The notes under the pieces were generated by a model. It saw only the letters and a list, made by a program, of their open reading frames with translations. It was not told the origin of the DNA and made no database searches. A program made the position numbers and the translations under genes. This document shows, piece by piece, positions 1-5,586 of a stretch of DNA of 13,184 bases. The stretch spans positions 1-13,184 of the forward strand of contig JARLHX010000255.1 in NCBI GenBank assembly GCA_031292035.1. Direction: 5' to 3'. Source of the stretch: Negativicutes bacterium. Lineage in GTDB: Bacteria > Bacillota_C > Negativicutes > Sporomusales_B > JARLHX01. Each line of letters opens with the position of its first letter. Position 1 is the stretch's first letter.

Positions 1-725
1 ACATAAGTTAAAGAGCCGATGATGCGCGGATCGCCGCGTTTAAGGGCGGCGTCCCAGGTGAAGAATGCAATCCCCATGGGCCCGATACCAATCAGCACCA
101 GAAACAACCAATCCTGAGGACTTAATGAGACGGGTGGTTGTAAGGAGCTAAGGCTGCTCAGGGCATACAAACCTAACGAGATTATTCCTGAGAGCAGGCA
201 AAAGCCGCCGACTGCAGCAGTTGGGAAGGGCGGCAGGCGTTTGGTGAGGAGAGAATAGCTGGCCCACACCAGTGCAGCAGCAGCAGCCAGCAGATAACCT
301 TTCAGATTGGCCATATCCGGACTTAAATGGCCGCCGCTGATCACCAAACCCGCTCCCGCCAGTCCTATTAATGCGCCAAGGATATGATGGAGCTTCAACT
401 TATAGCCGGGCAAATAAACCGGGGAAAGCAGCACGATTAATAACGGCCATAAATAGTTGATGCTGTTAGCCTCAACAGTCGGAGCATATTGGAAAGCAGT
501 AAAAAGTAGAAAATGGTAGCCGAATAACCCGGCCAACCCAACTAAGAATGTTTTTAATGGCACTCGCCAGTTTCGAAACTGGTAGATACCCACCATTCCA
601 CCGATGCATAATGCAATTCCTACAACCAGGAAAGGGGGTAAATGGCTCAGACGCGATGCCAAATAGGCCAGAAAGCTCCAGAGGGAAATGGTAACCAGTG
701 CAAAGAGGGTGGCAGATTTAGACAT
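1..725 (-). CDS. EamA/DMT-family transporter, YddG-like (3' end cut by window edge)
   Basis: This is an inner-membrane drug/metabolite transporter, probably an exporter of amino acids or related metabolites. The minus-strand frame opens with ATG at 725 (MSKSATLFALVTISLWSF) and stays open to base 1, giving about 241 residues of a family usually near 290-300. The visible part has alternating hydrophobic helices. It carries motifs I recognise from the YddG branch: NYLWPLL after the fourth helix, a KGYLLAAAAALVWASYSLLTKR-like start of the second EamA repeat (key residues W-A-x-Y and K-R), and a final GIGPMGIAFFTWDAALKRGD segment. The start is supported by the frame and by family alignment; the Shine-Dalgarno is poor (an AGGA lies about 16 bases upstream). 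It lies 53 bp downstream of the LCP gene and could be co-transcribed with it. Substrate cannot be assigned from sequence. Confidence 0.88.
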   Translation of the reverse strand, partial: MSKSATLFALVTISLWSFLAYLASRLSHLPPFLVVGIALCIGGMVGIYQFRNWRVPLKTFLVGLAGLFGYHFLLFTAFQYAPTVEANSINYLWPLLIVLLSPVYLPGYKLKLHHILGALIGLAGAGLVISGGHLSPDMANLKGYLLAAAAALVWASYSLLTKRLPPFPTAAVGGFCLLSGIISLGLYALSSLSSLQPPVSLSPQDWLFLVLIGIGPMGIAFFTWDAALKRGDPRIIGSLTY

Positions 726-778
726 AAGAATTCGAGGTTATTCCTGATAGTATTATGAGAGCATGCAGATAATAGTGG

Positions 779-1987
779 TTATGGTGTATTCGAAGGGATA
801 GGTTGAAAGACAGCGGTGGGTATTTTAGTCCTACCCGGAACAGGCGTACTGCTTAGATTTTGGGAGCTACCTGGTTTAGGCGTGAAACCTGGTGTTGGGG
901 AGACCGTCAGCTCGTACTGCAGGGTGATCACGATATCGGATAGTGGGGCCGGTGTTAATACAAAATTGATGGCTTGTTGTACCAGGGATAATAAATTTTT
1001 CCGCTTCGGTAAGAAAACCCTGGTATTCGAGGTGTTGGGTATTTGCCAGGTGGTAAGATCGTTTTGATTAAAGTGAAAATAACCGATTCGCTTTGGATCT
1101 CCTAACCTCAAAGCGAGGGGAATATAATTTGAAATATCCTGAATTGACAGACTGGTTTGCACGCTGTTCTGATATTCCTTGAATATCGCCGGTAGATCTG
1201 CCAGATGGCCTCCGCTAACCATCCGCTCCAGCAGCAAATTAACCACTTCTTGTTGGCGAATGTTGCGGTCAGTCTCGTTTGAACCCTCACGCAAGCGGAT
1301 ATAACAAAGCACCTGGCTACCGTCCATATGATTTGTGCCGGCGTTGATACCGCCGCATTGGTCCGGGTATGCTGACAATACAGGTACATCTAACCCGCCC
1401 AATTCATCCACAAATTTGACGAAATCATTGGTATTGACCATGGCCCACTGCTGGGGTTTTACACCCAGGTTGTATTCCAATGTATTGTCTAACTGGCGGA
1501 TCCCGCCCAAGGCATATGAAATCTGCAGGCGCTGCATGGAATATCCCGGGATATAAACGAACATGTCAGGCGGTAATGAGAGCAGGCTTGCACGCCCAAA
1601 GCGATTGTGATAAAACACCAAAACGATGGCGTCCATGCGACCGATAAAGGGAGAATCCACATCGTTTCCGAGCAGCACACCGACCTGTACTTCGTCTGGA
1701 ATGTTCAACCCGGCTAAAGGTCTTGGAATAGGGGAAACCGGGGTGAACCGAGGGGCCGGGAAGTTTTGCCAGACCGGTAGATTGGGATCATAGGTTGGGG
1801 TAAGATAAATAGGGGTTTGGGTAAAGGTGGCGGTTTGAGTTGGCGACGGGCTAGGTGGGAGAGGTGTCGGGCTTGGCGCTGAAAATGGGTAGCCACTACA
1901 GGCACAGAGCACCAGGCAAGCAACCATTACCAGCCACCCGGTCAATCGTAAACCAGCGCCCTGTTTGTTGAGAAACCATTTCTTCAT
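779..1987 (-). CDS. LytR-CpsA-Psr (LCP) family lipoprotein
   Basis: LCP proteins are extracytoplasmic phosphotransferases that ligate undecaprenyl-phosphate-linked glycopolymers to the cell wall or act on polyprenyl pyrophosphates. The 402-residue product has a signal peptide (residues 1-29) with lipobox L-C-A-C, so Cys30 is the likely lipidated residue. A Pro/Ser/Thr-rich linker follows (about 37-90), then an LCP domain (about 100-260), and a second Pro/Thr-rich tail after about 355. Recognisable LCP landmarks are GRMDAIVLV (116-124; Arg117, Asp119), SYALGG (157-162), DELGGLDV (194-201), and the RLR...DRNIRQQ block (Arg231, Arg233, Asp240, Arg241, Arg244, Gln245). The usual SIPRD motif reads SLPPD (137-141), so the canonical Arg is Pro140. 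The start has no good Shine-Dalgarno, but the signal peptide begins right after it. An extended -10 promoter lies 43 bp upstream. Function as a true ligase is uncertain because of the substituted Arg. Confidence 0.85.
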   Translation of the reverse strand: MKKWFLNKQGAGLRLTGWLVMVACLVLCACSGYPFSAPSPTPLPPSPSPTQTATFTQTPIYLTPTYDPNLPVWQNFPAPRFTPVSPIPRPLAGLNIPDEVQVGVLLGNDVDSPFIGRMDAIVLVFYHNRFGRASLLSLPPDMFVYIPGYSMQRLQISYALGGIRQLDNTLEYNLGVKPQQWAMVNTNDFVKFVDELGGLDVPVLSAYPDQCGGINAGTNHMDGSQVLCYIRLREGSNETDRNIRQQEVVNLLLERMVSGGHLADLPAIFKEYQNSVQTSLSIQDISNYIPLALRLGDPKRIGYFHFNQNDLTTWQIPNTSNTRVFLPKRKNLLSLVQQAINFVLTPAPLSDIVITLQYELTVSPTPGFTPKPGSSQNLSSTPVPGRTKIPTAVFQPIPSNTP

Positions 1988-2029
1988 CTGGAGATTTTTA
2001 CCAATGCCAGGTAACTATGAGCCAATTGG

Positions 2030-2038
2030 ATTATAGCA
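2030..2038 (-). promoter_or_regulatory. Extended -10 promoter for the LCP gene
   Basis: Read on the minus strand, this site is TGCTATAAT: a perfect TATAAT -10 preceded by the TGn extension. No good -35 is seen 16-18 bp upstream, as is usual for extended -10 promoters. The predicted transcript starts near 2023, giving a leader of about 36 nt before the ATG at 1987. Confidence 0.5.
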
Positions 2039-2122
2039 TAGCCAGACAGGCTATTTTGCTGCCTCAGAAAATTTCCTCGTGGAATAAATAATAAATTGCC
2101 TTACAAAAATGATTACTATATT

Positions 2123-2152
2123 TTGATAGTACTGATCTATAATTATTATAGA
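2123..2152 (+). promoter_or_regulatory. Possible promoter of the structured-leader/small-ORF unit
   Basis: An AT-rich block directly precedes the GC-rich leader. It holds TTGATA (2123-2128) as a possible -35. Candidate -10 sequences are TATTAT (2144-2149, spacer 15) and TATAGA (2147-2152, spacer 18). A TATAAT at 2138-2143 sits in a near-perfect palindrome CTATAAT-T-ATTATAG (2137-2151), so it reads as a -10 on both strands, but it lacks a good -35. Neither spacing is ideal; the assignment rests mainly on location. Confidence 0.3.
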
Positions 2153-2153
2153 G

Positions 2154-2359
2154 GTTGCTGAGATAAGCAACGCACCACGGGGGCTTAATAACGGGCCGAA
2201 CATTGTCTGGTTGCCCAACCAGCTTCGCCGTTCACAGCATATAACACTAAAAGGTCCAACCCGCTGTCTGGCAAATAACTTTTTGCCAAATGGAGGGTTA
2301 TAAATATTAAGAAAGCCCCCTGAAATCCGCCGGCAGATAATGACGCCGACCTGCCGCGG
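2154..2359 (+). ncRNA. Candidate structured 5' leader RNA (riboswitch-like), unidentified family
   Basis: No convincing protein lies here, but the plus-strand RNA can form many strong, nested helices. H1: GTTGCT 2154-2159 with AGCAAC 2166-2171. P1, long range: GGGGGCTT 2179-2186 with AAGCCCCC 2313-2320 (8 bp, perfect), enclosing P2 (AACGG 2190-2194 with CCGTT 2228-2232), P2a (CTGGTT 2207-2212 with AACCAG 2217-2222, 4-nt loop) and P3a (TGGCAAA 2269-2275 with TTTGCCA 2282-2288, 6-nt loop). ACAGC 2234-2238/GCTGT 2263-2267 and AACCC 2258-2262/GGGTT 2295-2299 would form a pseudoknot with directly adjacent strands. A last hairpin (2327-2336 with 2351-2359, 9 bp with one bulged C) ends 8 nt before the Shine-Dalgarno of the small ORF at 2383, a good place to control translation. 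I compared it by memory with the c-di-AMP, c-di-GMP, TPP, FMN, cobalamin and NiCo riboswitch consensus sequences and found no match. The helices are seen in sequence; the fold and function are inferred. Confidence 0.5.
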
Positions 2360-2382
2360 CAAGCTCAAGGAGGAGGTGCATA

Positions 2383-2472
2383 ATGGCAATTATTATCTAC
2401 GTTGTAATTTCTTTGGTTTGTTTAATGTTCTTTGCTCTGACTGTGTTCGGATCCGAGTCGCAGCACAGGTGA
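2383..2472 (+). CDS. Small 29-residue single-span membrane protein
   Basis: This ORF is short but has one of the best ribosome-binding sites in the window: AAGGAGGAGG (2367-2376), 6 nt before ATG at 2383. The 29-residue product begins MAIIIYVVISLVCLMFFALT and ends in a short polar tail with Glu, Gln, His and Arg before TGA. About 22 hydrophobic residues make one transmembrane helix with no charged residue until the C-terminus. It lies alone between opposite-strand genes, with a structured leader upstream and a terminator array downstream, so it appears to be an independent transcript. I do not recognise the family. It is not KdpF by sequence. Possible roles include a small subunit or regulator of a membrane complex, or a type I toxin-like hydrophobic peptide; nothing in the sequence decides between these. 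The strong SD, hydrophobic pattern and terminator argue that it is translated. Confidence 0.6.
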   Translation: MAIIIYVVISLVCLMFFALTVFGSESQHR

Positions 2473-2512
2473 TTCCGGCATGGTAAACAGCAAAAAAACT
2501 CATCGATGAACA

Positions 2513-2551
2513 AGGCCCGGTGCTGATTTTTTTCTTTCATTAACCGGGCCT
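2513..2551 (+). repeat. Hairpin in the 3' UTR of the small ORF
   Basis: A perfect 9-bp inverted repeat, AGGCCCGGT (2513-2521) with ACCGGGCCT (2543-2551), encloses a 21-nt T-rich loop. It lies 40 nt after the small-ORF stop. No T-run follows it, so it is more likely an RNA-stabilising stem or a first, incomplete terminator. Confidence 0.6.
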
Positions 2552-2557
2552 ATTCAA

Positions 2558-2585
2558 TTCTTCTTCTAATTTGAAAAAAGAAGAA
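2558..2585 (+). repeat. AU-rich hairpin in the 3' UTR of the small ORF
   Basis: TTCTTCTT (2558-2565) is perfectly complementary to AAGAAGAA (2578-2585), an 8-bp stem with a 12-nt loop. It is thermally weak, but it is the middle of three consecutive stems between the small ORF and its terminator. Confidence 0.4.
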
Positions 2586-2598
2586 ACGTTATTTTACA

Positions 2599-2635
2599 CT
2601 CCCTTCTTGCTATCACGCGAGGAGGGAGCTTTTTT
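2599..2635 (+). terminator. Rho-independent terminator of the small-ORF unit
   Basis: CTCCCTTC (2599-2606) pairs with GGAGGGAG (2621-2628), 8 bp with one G-U pair and a 14-nt loop. After one C a run of six T (2630-2635) follows. The form is canonical on the plus strand. On the minus strand the stem is followed only by a T-poor stretch, so it mainly serves the plus-strand transcript while also facing the end of the DinB-like gene (stop at 2647). Confidence 0.75.
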
Positions 2636-2646
2636 AATAAATTAGA

Positions 2647-3345
2647 TTAGCTAAGTTTGCGGATGTGCTCGATGTGATCGCGCACATGCCAGGCTGCCCG
2701 CCGTAGCATTTTGCGAGGGCTCCAAAATTCGCCTTCTTTCCCCAAAACCAGCTCTTCGCCAGCCAATTCATTGATGGCCTGGTCCATCATTTTGGAAGTT
2801 ATTTGCAAGCGTTCAAAAGGGTCTTTTGGTAGTTGTGCTCTGGAAATGCTGGCCTTACCCAATCGGTCTACCAGCCACCACTGGATGGTGGCGACATGGG
2901 CTAAAATACCTCGCCGCGTCCAGCGCTCCTCCGGCACAGGCTCATCGAGTTTCTGGGGTGGAATTACCGCCAGAAGCGCCAGCAGGTCTTCGCGACCCCA
3001 GCCCAACAGCTCGACCCCTCGCCGGGCTTCCAGGGCTGTAAGCGGTTTCCAATCGTGAAGGAACCAGGCATTGACTCCACTGCCATGTTCAACCAGATTG
3101 TAATTCTCATCAACTTCATAGAATTGCCGGGTCTCGACCAGCCTGACATCGATATCGGCCAGGTCTTTGAGCCAGGAATCGGCGGTGTGAGTATCCATCC
3201 AGGCCTGGTAGGAAAGCAGGCCTTGGGGTATCCCGACTATCGCTTCGCTGCCATCTTTACCGTAAGAAAAACAGCCAGGATAATCTAAAGCCCAGGCGAT
3301 CGAACGGCCCTCGAAACCATTTTCTAGCCCAATTGATAACTTCAT
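2647..3345 (-). CDS. DinB/YfiT-like four-helix protein with HicB-like N-terminal region
   Basis: The 232-residue protein (from ATG at 3345) has two parts. Residues 1-50 resemble the HicB fold (AWALDYPGCFSYGKDGSEA: a strand, a DxPGC turn and a Gly/Ser-containing stretch). Residues about 105-232 are DinB-like, with the metal-binding triad expected for that superfamily: His150 (LAHVATIQWW) and His220/His224 (WHVRDHIEH). DinB proteins are metal-dependent thiol transferases or hydrolases of mostly unknown substrate. The start at 3345 is chosen over the ATG at 3369 because GGGAG lies 7-8 nt upstream of it and the fold begins right there. It is divergent from the tRNA gene, with an extended -10 promoter at 3414-3422. 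The HicB-like region has no partner HicA toxin nearby, so an antitoxin role is unlikely. Substrate unknown. Confidence 0.75.
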   Translation of the reverse strand: MKLSIGLENGFEGRSIAWALDYPGCFSYGKDGSEAIVGIPQGLLSYQAWMDTHTADSWLKDLADIDVRLVETRQFYEVDENYNLVEHGSGVNAWFLHDWKPLTALEARRGVELLGWGREDLLALLAVIPPQKLDEPVPEERWTRRGILAHVATIQWWLVDRLGKASISRAQLPKDPFERLQITSKMMDQAINELAGEELVLGKEGEFWSPRKMLRRAAWHVRDHIEHIRKLS

Positions 3346-3413
3346 CAGTATCTCCCACTGATCATCCAAATTTGGAATGGCCAGGAGCGCTTGAGGTAGA
3401 TATTTTGAAAAGA

Positions 3414-3422
3414 ATTATAGCA
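3414..3422 (-). promoter_or_regulatory. Extended -10 promoter of the DinB-like gene
   Basis: The minus strand reads TGCTATAAT, a perfect -10 with TGn extension, identical to the site found before the LCP gene. It lies about 70 bp upstream of the ATG at 3345 and 3 bp from the -35 of the divergent tRNA promoter, so polymerase binding to the two may compete. Confidence 0.5.
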
Positions 3423-3425
3423 TCC

Positions 3426-3454
3426 TTGACGATTTATCGGGTGCGCGGTATATT
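3426..3454 (+). promoter_or_regulatory. Promoter of tRNA-Arg
   Basis: TTGACG (3426-3431) and TATATT (3449-3454) are separated by exactly 17 bp, a near-consensus sigma70 arrangement. The predicted start is near 3461, about 28 nt before the mature tRNA 5' end. Confidence 0.65.
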
Positions 3455-3488
3455 TGTATCGCTTTTATTGACCGGAATGATCAGGTAT

Positions 3489-3562
3489 GCCCCAGTAGCG
3501 CAATTGGACAGAGCGTTTGCTTGCGGAGCAAAAGGTTGCAGATTCGACTTCTGCCTGGGGCA
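3489..3562 (+). tRNA. tRNA-Arg, anticodon GCG
   Basis: A complete 74-nt cloverleaf without an encoded CCA. Acceptor GCCCCAG (3489-3495) pairs perfectly with CTGGGGC (3555-3561), discriminator A3562. The D-arm has GCGC/GAGC with loop AATTGGACA; the 12-23 pair is G-A, a mismatch. The anticodon stem TTTGC/GCAAA is perfect, with loop TTGCGGA giving anticodon GCG, which reads arginine CGC (and CGU by wobble). The T-arm is GCAGA/TCTGC with loop TTCGACT. Most bacteria read CGU/CGC/CGA with a tRNA-Arg of anticodon ACG edited to ICG; a G34 version is uncommon. The loop differs from the usual CCG-anticodon tRNA-Arg loop only at position 34. Confidence 0.93.
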
Positions 3563-3604
3563 CAAGAAAAAATAGTACATATGGCGTGTTTACTGGATTT
3601 TTTC

Positions 3605-3643
3605 CTATACAAGTATCGTTTTAGCCGGCCCAGGTCTGTATAG
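3605..3643 (-). other. Weak hairpin after the SIS gene
   Basis: The gap 3563-3663 separates the tRNA from the convergent end of the amino-sugar operon. CTATACA (3605-3611) pairs with TGTATAG (3637-3643) over a 25-nt loop. No T-run follows on either strand, so a terminator function is doubtful; it is the only stem I see there. Confidence 0.2.
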
Positions 3644-3663
3644 CTTTCGCGAATCTCTTTAAT

Positions 3664-4701
3664 CTAATTTGTCTCGGTGACCTTCCTCAATCCCCTTGGG
3701 TTTTCAGTGTCATAGCCTTTCACCTTGGTCAGGCAAAAGCTGAATAACTGCGCTGCAATGATGTTGACGATCGGACTGATCCATTCGGGGACGCCGGCTG
3801 GCAGCCGGATCGGCGCCTGGGCCAGGTCGAGGGCCTTGTCCTGATCGGAAAGCACCAGCAAGTCGGCCTCTCGTTTGGCGCGCAGTTCGGATAGCAAATC
3901 GAAGAACGAATCGAACAGGTCTCCGGAGGAAGCCACTGCCATCACCGGAAAGCCCACCTGGACGACGGCGATCGGCCCGTGTTGGAAGTCGGCCGTTGAG
4001 TAGGGTTCAGCGCCCACGTAGGTCAATTCTTTGAGCTTGAGCGCCCATTCGAAGGCGGTGGCGTAGTTGAAGCCACGCCCCAGCACGACGCACTGCTGCA
4101 TAAAGCGGTAGCGCTCGGCCAATCGGGCGATTTCATCCTTCAGCGCCAGCATCTGTGCCACCCAGCCGGGCACGGCGGGCAGGATCGGGTCGGTCTCCAG
4201 TTCGCCGCGTAACGCGGCCGAGATCATTGCAATCGACATCAGCTCGCTTGTATAGGTCTTGGTCGCAGCGACGGCCTTTTCGACGCCGGCCTGGGTGTCG
4301 ATGATGATGCCTGCAGCTTCTGAAAGCGGCGAAGAAGGCGTGTTGGTGATCGTCACGGTTGGGCGCCCCTGTCGCCGGGCCTCCTGCAGCACGCTGACGA
4401 TGTCGGGGGACATCCCCGACTGTGAGATTCCCATCACCAGCGCCCCCTTGAGCTGCGGCGGCTGGTGGTAATAGGTGAACAATGACGGCGCCGCCAGCGC
4501 GACCGGCAGCCCATTTCGCGCTCCCCATAAGTATTGGGCAAAGCGTCCGGCATTGTCGGAGGTGCCGCGCGCTGCCAGGAAGATGTATTGCACGTCGTTG
4601 TCGCGGATGGCCCGTGCTACCTGGTTCGCTGCGCCAGCCTGGCGGACCAGCAGGTTCGAGAGAACCCCTGGTTGGTCAAAAATATCGCTTTCAAGAGACA
4701 T
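3664..4701 (-). CDS. SIS-domain GlmS-type isomerase, probable glucosamine-6-phosphate deaminase (NagB-II/AgaS-like)
   Basis: The 345-residue protein is the isomerase half of glucosamine-6-phosphate synthase without the N-terminal glutaminase domain, so it cannot use glutamine. Such stand-alone enzymes generally run in the catabolic direction: GlcN-6-P to Fru-6-P plus ammonia. Two SIS domains are seen. The first has AARGTSDN (43-50), GISQSGMSPD (91-100) and the E-x-x-x-A-A-T-K-T-Y-T segment (141-151). The second has LGRGFNYATAFEWALKLKE (207-225) and QHGP (240-243). Residues matching the GlmS isomerase catalytic set are Glu225, His241 and the C-terminal Lys340 (NPRGLRKVTE). The gene is last in the operon, 6 bp after the permease stop. 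ATG at 4701 is used; an AAGG about 10 nt upstream is the only SD. A GlmS-like synthetic role is less likely given the ABC transporter and deacetylase upstream. Confidence 0.85.
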   Translation of the reverse strand: MSLESDIFDQPGVLSNLLVRQAGAANQVARAIRDNDVQYIFLAARGTSDNAGRFAQYLWGARNGLPVALAAPSLFTYYHQPPQLKGALVMGISQSGMSPDIVSVLQEARRQGRPTVTITNTPSSPLSEAAGIIIDTQAGVEKAVAATKTYTSELMSIAMISAALRGELETDPILPAVPGWVAQMLALKDEIARLAERYRFMQQCVVLGRGFNYATAFEWALKLKELTYVGAEPYSTADFQHGPIAVVQVGFPVMAVASSGDLFDSFFDLLSELRAKREADLLVLSDQDKALDLAQAPIRLPAGVPEWISPIVNIIAAQLFSFCLTKVKGYDTENPRGLRKVTETN

Positions 4702-4707
4702 AGAAAA

Positions 4708-5586
4708 TTAACCTTTTACCGCACCGGTCAAGCCGTGTACGAAATATTTTTGCAAGAAGGCAAAGAAGATCAGGATGGGAATCACGGTCATCGTGACGCC
4801 GGCGGCAACGCCGCGCGTGTCGCTCGTCATCATTCCTTGCATCGCCACCAGCCCGACCTGCAGGGTCATGTGGGAGCGGGTATGCAGCATTAACGAGGGC
4901 CAGTAGAAATCGTTCCACTGGTTGACGAAGGTGAAAATCGCGGCAGTTGCCAGGGATGGTCGTACAACCGGAAGCAGGACGTCCCACCAGATGCGCAGCG
5001 GTCCTGCGCCATCGATTTTCGCCGCTTCGATCAAGTCGTTAGGCACGCCTTTGAACGCCTGGCGCAATATGAAGATATTCAACACCGTCGCCAGGTTCGG
5101 AAAGATGAGGGCAAAAATGGTGTCGTAATATTTGAAAACTTTTACAGCCATGACGAAGCTGGGGATCGAGGTAAGCTGGGGCGGGATGATGAACGTCGCC
5201 AGGAGGATGAAGAAAATCGCATCTCGGCCCTTGAACTTCATTTTTGCCAGCGGGTATGCTGCTAGAGAAGTGATCAACAGGTTTAGAACCACGGTCGAAC
5301 AGGAAACGATAATACTGTTCATGTAAAAATCGATCACTGATAGCTGGTTCCACACCCGGATGAAATTATTGAAAGTGAAATCGTGCGGAATAAACTGGGG
5401 TGGGATCGAATAGACCTGGTCGGTCGGGCCTTTCACAGCAGTGATGAACATCCACAGGAATGGGAAGATCGTGATGAAGGCGATCAGGCAAAGCACCCCA
5501 TACCAGAAGGCGTTCTCGAAGGTTTTCTTGAGGCTCTTCCGGGTAGTTGTTGATTCACGACGATATAAAGGCTGCGCGAGTTCCAT
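4708..5586 (-). CDS. Carbohydrate ABC transporter permease, MalG/UgpE type
   Basis: This is the second inner-membrane subunit of a CUT1-family sugar importer, 292 residues, about the usual length. A cytoplasmic N-terminus (1-27) is followed by a first helix at about 28-50 and roughly five more. The EAA loop that docks the ATPase is clear: EAAKIDGAGPLRIWWDVLLP (187-206). Start ATG at 5586 has GGAGG 7 nt upstream. Its ATG overlaps the TGA of the preceding permease by one base (TGATG), which implies translational coupling and equal subunit production. No ATPase gene is adjacent. Confidence 0.93.
   Translation of the reverse strand: MELAQPLYRRESTTTRKSLKKTFENAFWYGVLCLIAFITIFPFLWMFITAVKGPTDQVYSIPPQFIPHDFTFNNFIRVWNQLSVIDFYMNSIIVSCSTVVLNLLITSLAAYPLAKMKFKGRDAIFFILLATFIIPPQLTSIPSFVMAVKVFKYYDTIFALIFPNLATVLNIFILRQAFKGVPNDLIEAAKIDGAGPLRIWWDVLLPVVRPSLATAAIFTFVNQWNDFYWPSLMLHTRSHMTLQVGLVAMQGMMTSDTRGVAAGVTMTVIPILIFFAFLQKYFVHGLTGAVKG

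Noticed and set aside
2051..2389. Minus-strand ORF of 112 codons
   Set aside because: It runs antisense through the structured leader, has no recognisable domain, a low-complexity composition and no Shine-Dalgarno; the helices and plus-strand SD explain the region better.
3346..3369. Upstream ATG at 3369 for the DinB-like gene
   Set aside because: The internal ATG at 3345 has GGGAG at correct distance and begins the conserved fold.
4133..4528. Minus-strand ORF of 131 codons inside the SIS gene
   Set aside because: Arg/Gly/Ala-rich frameshifted shadow of the SIS coding sequence, which has clear GlmS motifs.
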